Counted from the stretch's first letter, positions 18,003-26,387 are shown. The stretch is DNA of 64,000 nt from Candidatus Fermentibacteraceae bacterium (GCA_027067855.1 JAMOUX010000013.1:90017-154016); one strand, 5' to 3'. Program-made: numbers and translations. The notes: generated from the sequence alone by a model not told the origin.

Positions 18003-18043
18003 CCAAATCGGGACGGAGAACACCGACCCGGAGAGGAGCGGGC

Positions 18044-18712
18044 ATGATCGCCTCGGTGATCTTCGATCTGGATGGTACGCTGCTGGACACCATGGATGAT
18101 ATCGTTGATGCCGTCAACAAGGTATTGACCGGGGAAGGACTGTCACCGAGAACCGTGGAAGAAGTGCGGGACGCAGTGGGACATGGCGTGGAACATCTGG
18201 TGGCCCGGCTGGTAGGTGATTCCGTTACCAGTGACCGGGTATTGCGTCTTGCCGGAGCAGTTAGCCGGGCCTACGGAGAGGGAGGGGCGGTCAAGACCAG
18301 GCCTTACGAGGGGATACCGGTCATGCTTCGAAGACTTACGGCCATGGGCGTACCCATGGCCGTTCTCACCAACAAGCCCCATAAGTTCGCGAATGAATTG
18401 ATAGGGAGGTTCTTCAGTGCGATCCCGTTCCGGATCGTGGCGGGAGCCGTTCCAGGGCGACCTCTGAAACCCGCGGCCGATGCGGTCGTTGCCGTGCTCC
18501 GCGTGCTCGGAACCGATGCCGGTTCCACGTTGATGGTGGGTGACAGCGACGTGGACATGGACACTGCGTCCAACGCAGGGTTGGTACCAGTGGGCGTATC
18601 GTGGGGGTTCAGAAACGTCGACGTGCTGTTGTCCCATGGAGCGACGAAAGTGGTGGATTTTCCGGAAGAGATACCGGACCTGCTTGCTCTTCCTGATACG
18701 GGAAAGAGATAG
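18044..18712 (+). CDS. gph: HAD-family phosphatase, phosphoglycolate phosphatase-like
   Basis: The 222-residue product is a HAD-superfamily hydrolase with a cap domain. The nucleophile motif is DLDGTLLDT (Asp at residues 8 and 10). Motif II/III elements are LTNKPHK and the Lys of GRPLKPAAD, and motif IV is GDSDVDM. Overall it most resembles phosphoglycolate phosphatase/Gph, which clears DNA-repair 2-phosphoglycolate, but substrate cannot be fixed from sequence. GGAGAGGAG precedes the ATG. The amidase gene follows 4 bp later. Confidence 0.82.
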   Translation: MIASVIFDLDGTLLDTMDDIVDAVNKVLTGEGLSPRTVEEVRDAVGHGVEHLVARLVGDSVTSDRVLRLAGAVSRAYGEGGAVKTRPYEGIPVMLRRLTAMGVPMAVLTNKPHKFANELIGRFFSAIPFRIVAGAVPGRPLKPAADAVVAVLRVLGTDAGSTLMVGDSDVDMDTASNAGLVPVGVSWGFRNVDVLLSHGATKVVDFPEEIPDLLALPDTGKR

Positions 18713-18716
18713 TGGG

Positions 18717-19277
18717 ATGAACCTCGTTCTGCCCGGCGATAACGATTCCGAAACATGCTTTCGGTGGCTTAGGCGCTACTGTTCCGTGTTACCGCCGCTG
18801 GAGCCCCGGCAGTTCGAGGCGGCGGGAGAGCCGCCACCGCCCTCGGTGCACCGGCGCATGGAAAAGATACGCAGGATAGTGGTGCACCATTCGGCCACGG
18901 CCACCGGTTGCGCCAGGGTCTTCAGAGCGATGCACAGGGCCGTCAACGGTTGGCTGGACTTGGGTTACCACTACGTCATAGGTAACGGCACTCTTTCCGG
19001 TGACGGGCAAGTGGAGTCCGGAAGACCCGAGTGGGCGGTGGGAGCGCATTCCAGAAAAAACAACGAGGATTCGATAGGGGTGTGTCTGGTGGGAAACTTC
19101 GATGATGCCCCTCCCACGGATCACCAGTTGGAAGCCTTGTCCGGTCTTTTGGCCCGACTCATTGACAGATACTCACTGACTCCGGACAATATTTTTCTGC
19201 ACAGGGAACTACCGGAATGCCGCACCGGCTGTCCGGGCCGGTATTTCGACAGGCGGGCCCTGGAAAACCTGTCGTAA
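18717..19277 (+). CDS. N-acetylmuramoyl-L-alanine amidase (amidase_2/PGRP type)
   Basis: This enzyme is predicted to cleave the amide bond between MurNAc and the stem peptide. The 186-residue product has the zinc-amidase pattern: VVHHSAT (first His), GYHYVIG, the W..GAHS..NN.DSIGVCLVGNF core, and HRELPECRTGCPG with the second His and the Cys ligand. No signal peptide is evident at the N-terminus, so export is unclear. It sits 4 bp after the HAD gene, suggesting co-transcription. Confidence 0.85.
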   Translation: MNLVLPGDNDSETCFRWLRRYCSVLPPLEPRQFEAAGEPPPPSVHRRMEKIRRIVVHHSATATGCARVFRAMHRAVNGWLDLGYHYVIGNGTLSGDGQVESGRPEWAVGAHSRKNNEDSIGVCLVGNFDDAPPTDHQLEALSGLLARLIDRYSLTPDNIFLHRELPECRTGCPGRYFDRRALENLS

Positions 19278-19283
19278 CCGGAC

Positions 19284-19312
19284 TTGTCACGGAATCCCGG
19301 GTTTTGTATACT
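19284..19312 (+). promoter_or_regulatory. Sigma-70-type promoter upstream of secG
   Basis: TTGTCA (19284-19289) and TATACT (19307-19312) are separated by exactly 17 bp, each matching consensus at five of six positions. The predicted start near 19319 gives a short leader with AAAGGA before the secG ATG. It would transcribe secG and the tRNA-Leu gene behind it. Confidence 0.75.
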
Positions 19313-19332
19313 TCTGCACTCTCGGAAAGGAC

Positions 19333-19560
19333 ATGATGATAACGATTCTTACGATAATACATTTTGTAGTATGTGTGTTGCTCGTCTCGATCGTACTGCT
19401 TCAAAAGTCCAAAGGCGACGGCTTGTCCGGAGCCTTCGGGGGAGGTGGTGCACTTACCGCTTCCTTCGGCAACAGGGGAGCGGCGACGATGCTGTCCAAG
19501 GCCACATCGGTGCTGGCCGTCCTGTTCATGGCGACTTCATTTCTTCTCGCCATATTCTGA
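19333..19560 (+). CDS. secG: Preprotein translocase subunit SecG
   Basis: SecG is the small accessory subunit of the SecYEG channel. The 75-residue product has two hydrophobic helices (about residues 3-22 and 55-74) joined by the diagnostic LLQKSKGDGLSGAFGGGG loop. GGAAAGGAC precedes adjacent ATGs at 19333 and 19336. It is followed 14 bp later by a tRNA-Leu gene, a common secG neighbour in bacteria. Confidence 0.93.
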   Translation: MMITILTIIHFVVCVLLVSIVLLQKSKGDGLSGAFGGGGALTASFGNRGAATMLSKATSVLAVLFMATSFLLAIF

Positions 19561-19574
19561 CGAGCTGAATACGA

Positions 19575-19661
19575 GCCGGGGTGGTGGAATTGGCAGACAC
19601 GCTAGGTTAAGGACCTAGTGGGCATTGGCCTGTACGGGTTCAAGTCCCGTCCCCGGTACCA
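19575..19661 (+). tRNA. tRNA-Leu, anticodon AAG
   Basis: An 87-nt class II tRNA with encoded CCA. The acceptor GCCGGGG pairs with CCCCGGT, followed by discriminator A and CCA. The T arm is ACGGG TTCAAGT CCCGT, the D arm has GGAATTGGCAGAC, and a long variable arm (TGGGC..GCCTGT) marks it as Leu-type. The anticodon stem CTAGG/CCTAG is perfect and encloses TTAAGGA, giving U33 and anticodon AAG. A34 is rare in bacteria outside tRNA-Arg(ACG) and would probably need TadA-type deamination to inosine. It is likely co-transcribed with secG. Confidence 0.93.
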
Positions 19662-19664
19662 AGA

Positions 19665-19693
19665 ATGGGGGTGAATGTTTCGTTCACCCCCAT
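19665..19693 (+). terminator. Stable stem-loop after tRNA-Leu
   Basis: ATGGGGGTGAA (19665-19675) pairs perfectly over 11 bp with TTCACCCCCAT (19683-19693) around a 7-base loop, starting 4 bases after the tRNA CCA. Only scattered T follow (ATTCATTA), so it may be a processing or weak termination signal rather than a canonical intrinsic terminator. Confidence 0.5.
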
Positions 19694-19727
19694 ATTCATT
19701 ACTGCACTGCGATGTCCTCCATATCTA

Positions 19728-19756
19728 TTGATCTTTTATTAAGATCATCTTATAAT
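19728..19756 (+). promoter_or_regulatory. Promoter with embedded inverted repeat; likely leaderless
   Basis: TTGATC (19728-19733) and a perfect TATAAT (19751-19756) are spaced 17 bp apart. The ATG of the next gene begins at 19763, where transcription would be expected to start, and no Shine-Dalgarno sequence exists. GATCTT TTATT AAGATC (19730-19746) is a perfect 6-bp inverted repeat inside the spacer and could be a repressor operator. Confidence 0.65.
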
Positions 19757-19762
19757 TTCTTC

Positions 19763-20386
19763 ATGCGTATTCTTTGCAGGTTGCTTCCCATCCCGGTTTT
19801 GCTTCTTCTCCCCGGAGGGGCCGAAACTGACGATTTCGAGGTTTATCCTTTCGACGGGACAGGAGAGATCGCCCCGATGGACTTCGGAATAATGGGGGAA
19901 GGACTTGCCACCGTGGAAGACCTGGTAGCCTTTTTCCTGAGAAACAATCCCCGGGCGGACGAGGCCGAGGTCCGGGAGATGGCATCCGACTATATCGAGG
20001 AATGCGTACTGGAAGGTGTGAACTGGGACGTCGCATTCGTTCAGATGTGTCTGGAAACAGGCTTTCTCAGGTTCGGAGGCCTGGTGACCGAGGATATGAA
20101 CAATTTCTGCGGTCTTGGTTCTGTAAGCGCCCGTCAGACCGGACTTCGGTTTCCCGACCGGCGCACCGGCATAGCGGCTCATGTTCAGCACCTGAAGGCT
20201 TACGGTTCCACGGAGCCCCTGGTCGGTGTCCCGGTGGATCCTCGGTTCGATTATGTGCAGCCCAGGGGGAAGGCACCGACGGTCTCGGGACTCTCGGGCA
20301 CCTGGGCGGCGGACCTGTCTTACGGCGAGAAACTCTCGGTTCTCCTTGACAGCTTGTACGGATCGATAGTTCCACGGTTGCCGTGA
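19763..20386 (+). CDS. Glucosaminidase-domain protein, exported
   Basis: This is predicted to hydrolyse the glycan strands of peptidoglycan. The 207-residue product has a signal-like hydrophobic N-terminus (RILCRLLPIPVLLLLPGGA), then a glucosaminidase-type domain with the EGVNWDVAFVQMCLETGFLRFGG stretch, NNFCGLG, FPDRRTGIAAHVQHLKAYGS, and a C-terminal W..D..YGEKL..LLDSLYG. Similar domains occur in many Bacteroidetes secreted proteins. It lies near a peptidoglycan amidase gene but has its own promoter, and it appears to be leaderless. Confidence 0.8.
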   Translation: MRILCRLLPIPVLLLLPGGAETDDFEVYPFDGTGEIAPMDFGIMGEGLATVEDLVAFFLRNNPRADEAEVREMASDYIEECVLEGVNWDVAFVQMCLETGFLRFGGLVTEDMNNFCGLGSVSARQTGLRFPDRRTGIAAHVQHLKAYGSTEPLVGVPVDPRFDYVQPRGKAPTVSGLSGTWAADLSYGEKLSVLLDSLYGSIVPRLP

Positions 20387-20394
20387 AATCTGAG

Positions 20395-20423
20395 TTGTCC
20401 CTTCCGATCCACGGCCCGATATT
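20395..20423 (+). promoter_or_regulatory. Possible promoter before the small membrane protein
   Basis: TTGTCC (20395-20400) and GATATT (20418-20423) are 17 bp apart, each matching consensus at four of six positions. The -10 ends six bases before the ATG at 20430, the same spacing seen at the neighbouring 19763 gene, so this transcript would also be leaderless. Confidence 0.4.
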
Positions 20424-20429
20424 TGAGCT

Positions 20430-20753
20430 ATGAAACGAGAATGTACGCGGGGGAATGAGGACGGTCATCATTCCGGAGTACCGGTATACGTAATCCTTGG
20501 TCCCCTTTTCGTTATTGCGGTGTTTTTCCTGATGAACGGTTATCTCGGAAGCGGGAGGCCTGCCCGCATATGCCGTTTCAGCCGACCGGAGATTTATGCC
20601 GCATCGGTCATCACGCGGTCGCAATTCCGTTTCGGCCTGATGCGCAGTACTCCTGGGGTGCCGAGCGGGATTCCCGAAGTGTTGAAGTCGGACGGGAACG
20701 TACCTCGCCTCGTGGAGGTACGCGCCGTGCTCATGGAGAAGAGGACGATGTGA
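20430..20753 (+). CDS. Hypothetical small membrane protein
   Basis: A 107-residue product with one clear hydrophobic segment (VYVILGPLFVIAVFFLMNGYL, about residues 19-39) and a basic, Arg-rich remainder. I recognise no family. Support comes from a promoter-like element at the expected distance and from its stop lying one base before the longest possible start of the sensor kinase (20755). There is no Shine-Dalgarno sequence. It could be a membrane partner of the kinase, but it may also be a chance frame. Confidence 0.42.
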   Translation: MKRECTRGNEDGHHSGVPVYVILGPLFVIAVFFLMNGYLGSGRPARICRFSRPEIYAASVITRSQFRFGLMRSTPGVPSGIPEVLKSDGNVPRLVEVRAVLMEKRTM

Positions 20754-20883
20754 TGTGGAACGGAAGAATAAAGAACGCGAGCCCCCGGATTACCCGTTCC
20801 CCATGGGTTTGTCGGTTTCTCTCTTTGCGGATTCTCCGGCTCGGGCAACCCACTTCGTGATCATGGAAAGGGATGTGTCCGAC

Positions 20884-23580
20884 ATGGCGGAGGAAGCGAC
20901 GATCCTGGCGGTGGATGACGAATACGTGGTGGTGACGGCGGTGGTGGAAATGCTCAGGGAGCTCGGATACGAGGCCGAAGCGGCTCCGGACGGACGCAGT
21001 GCTCTGGAACTGTTTTCCGGAAATCCCGGGAAGTTCGATGCGGTGATCCTGGATCTCTCCATGCCGGGAATGGATGGCATGGAGACCTTTCGGAGGTTGC
21101 GGGAGATTGATCCGGAGATCAGGGTCGTATTGTCCACCGGGTACGGCAGGAACGGGCGAGTGCAGGAACTTCTGGACATGGGGGTGGATGGATTCCTGCG
21201 GAAGCCTTTCAGTCTCGGGGAACTGGCGGAGGTACTGGAGTCCGTGCTCGGTGCAGACCCGTCCGCTTCCTTCGACGAGGAGAAGGGAATGATAACCATG
21301 GAAAGGACGGAGGGCGGACCGGATGCCGAAAAGCTGTGCAACATACTGGACAGCATCGACGAAGAGATATACGTAACTGATCCCGACAGTTACGACCTGC
21401 TGTACATGAACAACCCGGCGGTCCGGATATGGGGAGATAGGGTGGGAGAGAAATGCTACCGGGTTTTCCGCCGCAGGAGCGCCCCGTGTCCGTTCTGCAC
21501 CAACCCGCTCATCTTCGGCGATGATCCGAAGCCTTTTCATCCCTGGACCTTCCAGAACCCGGTGAACGGCAAGTGGTACAGGACTACCGGCAAGGCCGTC
21601 GAATGGTCCGGGAATAAGATGGTCAGGCTGGATGTTGCCGTGGAAATCACGGACAAGGTTTTAACGGAGAAAGCCCTGAGAGACAGCGAGGAGAGGTACC
21701 GGGTACTGGTGGAATCCTCTCTAGATGCGATTTTCCTGGAGACCCCGGACGGAAAAATACTGGAGTGCAACACCGCCGCCTGCGAGATGCTGGGTTATTC
21801 CAAGGAGGAACTCGTGGGAATGAGAGTGTCCGACCTGCTTCCCGCGGAAGACCGGACGATATTACCCGGGATACTCGAAGACCTGAAAATCAAGGGAAAA
21901 TCCTTCGTGGAAAGTACGAATATCCGGAAGGACGGAACCACCATACCCGTGGAGTCCTGGTCCAGATTGATAGATACCCCGTTGGGCAAGCGGGTAGTAG
22001 TGTACGTCAGGGACGTGACCGAGCGCAAGAAGGCGAAGGAGGAACTTGCAAGGAGCGAGAAGAGATTCCGGTCCTTTATGGATCAGCTTCCGGCCGCCGC
22101 ATTTCTCAAGGATGCCGGAAGAAGGTACATGTACGTGAATTCCTTCATGAGGGAAGTTTTAGGGGCGACGGATCATTGGCTGGGGAAAACCGTGTCGGAA
22201 CTCTTCGATGAGAAAATATCTCCCTTTCTGACCGAAGATGACGTGAATGCTTTGCGGGAGGGGTACAGCCGGGCGATCCGGAAACTCGTGGACGTTTCGG
22301 GGAATGAAAGATATTTCGAGATTCACAAATTCAGAATATCCGGCGGCGGCGAGGAAGTGATGCTTGGCGGTGTGGCCCTGGACGTGACGGAAAGGAAACG
22401 AGCCGAAGAGAAGAAGCGAAATCTCGAAGCACAGATGCGTCACACTCAGAAACTGGAGAGCCTGGGAGTCCTGGCTGGAGGCATAGCCCACGATTTCAAC
22501 AATATATTGATGGCCATCCTCGGGTACGCGGACCTGGCGCTCATGGATATACGGCCCGGCAGCCCCGCCAGGATTTCAATAGAGGAGATGAAGAAGGCCG
22601 CCTGCAACGCCGCCGACCTCACCAGGCAGATGTTGGCTTATTCGGGCAAGGGCAGTTTCCAGGTCATGAGATTGAACCTCAATGACATAATCAGGGAGAT
22701 GACTCACCTCCTCAAGATATCCATTTCCAAAAAGGCGGTGATAAAGTATGACCTCCTGGAAGACCTGCCGACCATAGAGGCCGACCCTTCCCAGATGAAG
22801 CAAGTGATAATGAACCTTATTACCAACGCTTCTGATGCGATGGACAGGACCAGCGGGGTGATCACCATAACCACCAATGTCATGTGTTGTACCGCAGAGT
22901 ACCTTAGAACCGCTTACACCGCCAGCGAGCTTCGTGAGGGGAATTACGTCTATCTCGAGGTATCCGACACCGGGTGCGGCATGGACGAGGAAACCCTGAA
23001 AAGACTTTTCGATCCGTTCTTCTCCACGAAGTCTACGGGAAGGGGACTGGGATTGTCCGCGGTCATGGGCATCATCCGCGGTCACGGCGGAGGGATAAAG
23101 GTGTACTCGGAGAAAGGCAAGGGATCCTCTTTCAAGATACTACTTCCGGCGGTGGAGGGTGAACCTCAGCAGGTACGTGCGGAAGAGCCGGCCTCCATCG
23201 ACGGAACGGACTCGGGGACGATACTGGTGGTGGACGACGAGCCTTCGGTCAGGAACATCACCGCTGCGATGCTGCGGCGGAAGGGTTACAAGGTGATTCC
23301 GGCAAGTGACGGCAGGGAGGCCCTGGAGATATTCAGGGAGAGACACGGAGAAATAGACTGCGTAATACTGGATCTCACTATGCCCCACGTGGACGGCGAA
23401 GAAACGTTCAGGGAGATGAGACGCATGGACGGGAACGTGAAAGTCGTCATGACCAGCGGATATAACAAACAGGATGTTACCCGTAAGTTCGTGGGCAGGG
23501 GACTCGCCGGGTTCATACAGAAACCTTTCAGGTTAAACGAACTGCACGCCAAGATCCGGGAAGTTCTCGGAGAGCGGTGA
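20884..23580 (+). CDS. Hybrid sensor histidine kinase, REC-PAS3-HisKA-HATPase-REC
   Basis: A soluble hybrid kinase with no membrane segments. From the ATG at 20884 (898 residues) it has a receiver domain (about 5-122, phospho-Asp57 in VILDLSMPG), three PAS domains (about 150-260, 268-380, 390-505), a HisKA helix with His536 in GGIAHDFNN, an ATPase domain with NLITNASDAM, DTGCGMD and GRGLGLSAV, and a second receiver (about 778-895, Asp830). The first PAS carries a CPFC pair. The frame is open to an ATG at 20755, so the start is uncertain; 20884 fits the receiver domain best. No output domain is present, so phosphotransfer to an unlinked regulator is likely. Confidence 0.88.
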   Translation: MAEEATILAVDDEYVVVTAVVEMLRELGYEAEAAPDGRSALELFSGNPGKFDAVILDLSMPGMDGMETFRRLREIDPEIRVVLSTGYGRNGRVQELLDMGVDGFLRKPFSLGELAEVLESVLGADPSASFDEEKGMITMERTEGGPDAEKLCNILDSIDEEIYVTDPDSYDLLYMNNPAVRIWGDRVGEKCYRVFRRRSAPCPFCTNPLIFGDDPKPFHPWTFQNPVNGKWYRTTGKAVEWSGNKMVRLDVAVEITDKVLTEKALRDSEERYRVLVESSLDAIFLETPDGKILECNTAACEMLGYSKEELVGMRVSDLLPAEDRTILPGILEDLKIKGKSFVESTNIRKDGTTIPVESWSRLIDTPLGKRVVVYVRDVTERKKAKEELARSEKRFRSFMDQLPAAAFLKDAGRRYMYVNSFMREVLGATDHWLGKTVSELFDEKISPFLTEDDVNALREGYSRAIRKLVDVSGNERYFEIHKFRISGGGEEVMLGGVALDVTERKRAEEKKRNLEAQMRHTQKLESLGVLAGGIAHDFNNILMAILGYADLALMDIRPGSPARISIEEMKKAACNAADLTRQMLAYSGKGSFQVMRLNLNDIIREMTHLLKISISKKAVIKYDLLEDLPTIEADPSQMKQVIMNLITNASDAMDRTSGVITITTNVMCCTAEYLRTAYTASELREGNYVYLEVSDTGCGMDEETLKRLFDPFFSTKSTGRGLGLSAVMGIIRGHGGGIKVYSEKGKGSSFKILLPAVEGEPQQVRAEEPASIDGTDSGTILVVDDEPSVRNITAAMLRRKGYKVIPASDGREALEIFRERHGEIDCVILDLTMPHVDGEETFREMRRMDGNVKVVMTSGYNKQDVTRKFVGRGLAGFIQKPFRLNELHAKIREVLGER

Positions 23581-23602
23581 TCCGGGTCGTGGGTGTGGTA
23601 CC

Positions 23603-24844
23603 ATGAGAGGAAAGATTGTTTACGTACTGGGATTCCTTCCCACTTACGTGTTGGCCGAGATACTGGAACTGGCTTCCCGGGGGTTGAGGATTCATGTGTT
23701 CCTGCCGGACTCGGAGAGCATTTCCTCCCATTGGCTGGAAATGGTGGATACCTGCGGACTGCCTGAAAATGTTATCGTGGAGAAAAGTATACCCGTCGAA
23801 TTGTTCAGGTGCCCGATCCGGAAACTGTTGCCCTCGGCTGCGAGAATGTGCGCTCCGCTATTTCTGCGAAACCCCGTGAGGTTCATAAGGAACCTGATGT
23901 CAGCCCTTCGGATGAGATCGTTCAGGTTTTTCGTGGTGGGATCGTTCCTGGCCGGAAGGATGACGGAGTACCCGGCATTATTCCATTCCCATTTTGCCCG
24001 CACGGTGGCGTTTTCGGCTATGTGGGCGGCGAAGCTGCTGGGACGCCCGTTCACCGTTACCACTCACGCCGTGGACATATTCCTGCCACGCAGGGAACGC
24101 TTGGTTAAGCGCCTTCTCGAGAGGGCGGACGGCATATTCACCATTTCCGGTTTCAACGAGGATTACATGTACCGTCGTTTCGGCGAATCCCTTCGGGGAA
24201 AAGTGCGGATGATCCACCTGGGTATCGACCACGATTCCCTCCCGGAGCGGAATCCGACGGGCGGCGTTCCTCTCGTCATTTGTACGGCCAGCGGCCTGGG
24301 GGAGAAGAAAGGTGTGCCGGTGCTCCTCGAGGCTTGCGGAATACTCAAGACCAGAGGAATTCGTTTCCGGTGCCGTGTGATAGGGGCCGACGCCGGGGGA
24401 TTTCTGCTGGAAAAGTACAGGAGGGAAGTCCGTGAAGCGGGTCTGGCCGATGTCGTGGAATTCACCGGAGCCATGAAATCCGGTGACGTTCTGCGCGAAG
24501 TCGCTTCTGCTTCGGTCTTCGTGCTTCCGTCGATGGTTTCCGCCGCCGGAGATATGGACGGTATACCCGTAGCGCTGATGGAATCCATGGCCATGGGGAT
24601 TCCCACCGTTTCCACCCGTTTGTCCGGAATACCGGAGTTGGTGGATGACGGAAAGAACGGACTCCTGGTTACTCCGGGAGATTCGGAAGAACTGGCTGAT
24701 GCACTGGAGCGCATGCTTACGGATGCGGATTTCGCCAGGGTTATGGGAGCGGCGGGGGCAGTGAAGGCCGGGCGTGAATTCGAGGTTTCCGGTTACGTAT
24801 CCGGACTTCTTGACCATTGGTCCCGCTTGGCCTGCAGAGAATGA
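23603..24844 (+). CDS. Glycosyltransferase, GT4 family
   Basis: A 413-residue predicted GT-B glycosyltransferase for surface polysaccharide or glycolipid. The C-terminal half has the donor-binding pattern: TASGLGEKKGVPVLLEA, VEFTGAM, then DGIPVALMESMAMGIPTVSTRLSGIPELV, which contains the GT4 EX7E-type motif. The N-terminal half has HSHFARTVAF and TVTTHAVDIF. The acceptor cannot be inferred. Its stop overlaps the start of the flippase-like gene (ATGA), implying joint work in polysaccharide export. Confidence 0.85.
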   Translation: MRGKIVYVLGFLPTYVLAEILELASRGLRIHVFLPDSESISSHWLEMVDTCGLPENVIVEKSIPVELFRCPIRKLLPSAARMCAPLFLRNPVRFIRNLMSALRMRSFRFFVVGSFLAGRMTEYPALFHSHFARTVAFSAMWAAKLLGRPFTVTTHAVDIFLPRRERLVKRLLERADGIFTISGFNEDYMYRRFGESLRGKVRMIHLGIDHDSLPERNPTGGVPLVICTASGLGEKKGVPVLLEACGILKTRGIRFRCRVIGADAGGFLLEKYRREVREAGLADVVEFTGAMKSGDVLREVASASVFVLPSMVSAAGDMDGIPVALMESMAMGIPTVSTRLSGIPELVDDGKNGLLVTPGDSEELADALERMLTDADFARVMGAAGAVKAGREFEVSGYVSGLLDHWSRLACRE

Positions 24845-26124
24845 AGCTTTCCGCGCCCGCCGGACTTTACGAACTCAGGCACAGAATAGTGTCCGTGGGA
24901 CTTCCCGCTCTGGTCAGTCGGGGCAGTATGGTCGCGTGGGGAATCCTGACCATACTTATCATCAGGAAACTCCCGGAGGAGGCGTATGCCGTATACGCCG
25001 TGGCCAGGAGCCTGGAAATGTTCGGTGTTCTTCTAGGCGGAGGATTCGTGCACCAGGCCGTAATGAAATTGGTGGCCGAGGGTGATACGGAGCGAGAACG
25101 CCGTTTGGCCAACGCCGGGGTGCTGGTAGCCTTGGCCTTCGCCGCAATTTCGGCCTTTGCCCTGATCGCGGGAGAGGATTTACTGCGTTCCTTTTACGGT
25201 GCCCTGGACCTGGGGGGCATTCCGGCTTTGCTGGCCGGGGTCGTGGTGACCGGAACTCTGAGCGGTCTGCCCAGGAGCCTTCTCCTTGCAAAGCATAGAA
25301 CGAAACACGTGATGCTTTCCGATCTCCTTCAATTTGCGGTGAAGGGTGGTGTGGTAGGCATTCTCCTGTTTTCCGGAGCGCTGAATTCGGCTCACCAGAT
25401 TTTCATCGCCACCATAGCGGCCAATCTCGCGGCCTGCATCGTGAGTTTATGGCTGGCCAGGGATCTCTTCTCGCCCCGGGTGGGGACGGGTACCGGCGAA
25501 ATCGGTACGGTGATGGGATTTGCTGTTGTCACCCTGGGTACGTCTCTTGCGAACTTCGTTTACTCGAGAACCGATATTCTCATGCTTGGGAAGCTGAAGC
25601 CGGATGACGTGGCCGCTTACGGTGCATCGAGAACGCTTGCCGGCATGGTGCTGCCCGTAGTGGCCGCGGCCAACATGGTTCTGCTGCCGCTGGTGTCCAG
25701 AATGTGGAAGCAGGGCCGCAGGAGGGAGGTTCTGTCCAGGATCTGGGGCAGCGTTTTCCTGGCCGAGGTACTCATGGCCCCTGTGGTTTTCGCTTACGTG
25801 GTTTTTCCCGGAAGAATCATGAACCTGGTCTATGGGGGAAAGTATACGGAGGCCTGGCCGGTGATGATGGTGTTGGGTGGATTATCCGTAGTAAGACCTC
25901 TGGGCAGCTTCTTCTCTACGGCCTCGGCGGCCGTGGGGAAACCCCAGTATTCTCTGTACAGCGTACTCATTTCCTCCATTTTCAACGTTGCTCTCAACAT
26001 CGTCCTGATTCCGGCGCTGGGAGGGCTTGGGGCGGCGCTGGCCACGGCTGCGGCGGTGGTGACCGGAACGGTCTGGGTGGTATGGGCGTCTATTCGTTAC
26101 ATGAGTTCGGAAGCGGAAGGATAG
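24841..26124 (+). CDS. Polysaccharide flippase-like membrane protein (MATE/Wzx-type)
   Basis: A 427-residue integral membrane protein with about 12-14 hydrophobic segments and the fold pattern of O-antigen/teichoic-acid flippases: an early SMVAWGILTILIIRKLPEEAYAVY, a mid YSRTDILMLGKLKPDDVAAYGASRTL stretch typical of this family, and a late ALNIVLIPALGGLGAALATA. The ATG at 24841 overlaps the glycosyltransferase stop. The two genes probably make and flip a lipid-linked sugar, though no polymerase is nearby. Confidence 0.8.
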   Translation: MKLSAPAGLYELRHRIVSVGLPALVSRGSMVAWGILTILIIRKLPEEAYAVYAVARSLEMFGVLLGGGFVHQAVMKLVAEGDTERERRLANAGVLVALAFAAISAFALIAGEDLLRSFYGALDLGGIPALLAGVVVTGTLSGLPRSLLLAKHRTKHVMLSDLLQFAVKGGVVGILLFSGALNSAHQIFIATIAANLAACIVSLWLARDLFSPRVGTGTGEIGTVMGFAVVTLGTSLANFVYSRTDILMLGKLKPDDVAAYGASRTLAGMVLPVVAAANMVLLPLVSRMWKQGRRREVLSRIWGSVFLAEVLMAPVVFAYVVFPGRIMNLVYGGKYTEAWPVMMVLGGLSVVRPLGSFFSTASAAVGKPQYSLYSVLISSIFNVALNIVLIPALGGLGAALATAAAVVTGTVWVVWASIRYMSSEAEG

Positions 26125-26198
26125 GAAAGCCGGCGGGAACAGAATCTTCTTTCTGCGTGTATATCCTTTTGAATATGAAGACGTGGTGAAAGGGAAGC

Positions 26199-26387
26199 AT
26201 GATTATCGGGGTTGTTCCCGGCGATACGGCTCGGGAGCATGATAGCCGGGCAACGGCTTGCGGAGGGATCGTTTCCGTTTCGGGGCGACCGGGGCTCGAA
26301 AAGGGCTTGGAAACGCAGGTCGGAAGGATGCCCGTAAACGTTTGTAGGATCTTGAGAGAGTTGCGGGCGGGAGCCCCGGCAGCATGA
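26199..26387 (+). CDS. Possible small protein upstream of tolQ (first)
   Basis: The 435-bp gap between the flippase gene and tolQ holds two tandem small frames. This one codes 62 residues (MIIGVVPGDTAREHDSR, ending LRELRAGAPAA). AAAGGG lies just before the ATG. Its TGA overlaps the ATG of the next frame. I recognise no family. The stretch 26125-26198 before it shows no gene or strong promoter. Confidence 0.33.
   Translation: MIIGVVPGDTAREHDSRATACGGIVSVSGRPGLEKGLETQVGRMPVNVCRILRELRAGAPAA

Noticed and set aside
19595..19625. tRNA at 19575 read as anticodon UAA
   Set aside because: Shifting the anticodon by one base breaks the perfect CTAGG/CCTAG stem, so AAG is the only good register.
19665..19693. 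Stem-loop after tRNA-Leu as a standard intrinsic terminator
   Set aside because: The stem is strong but there is no uninterrupted T-run, so full termination is not supported; kept as a possible processing site.
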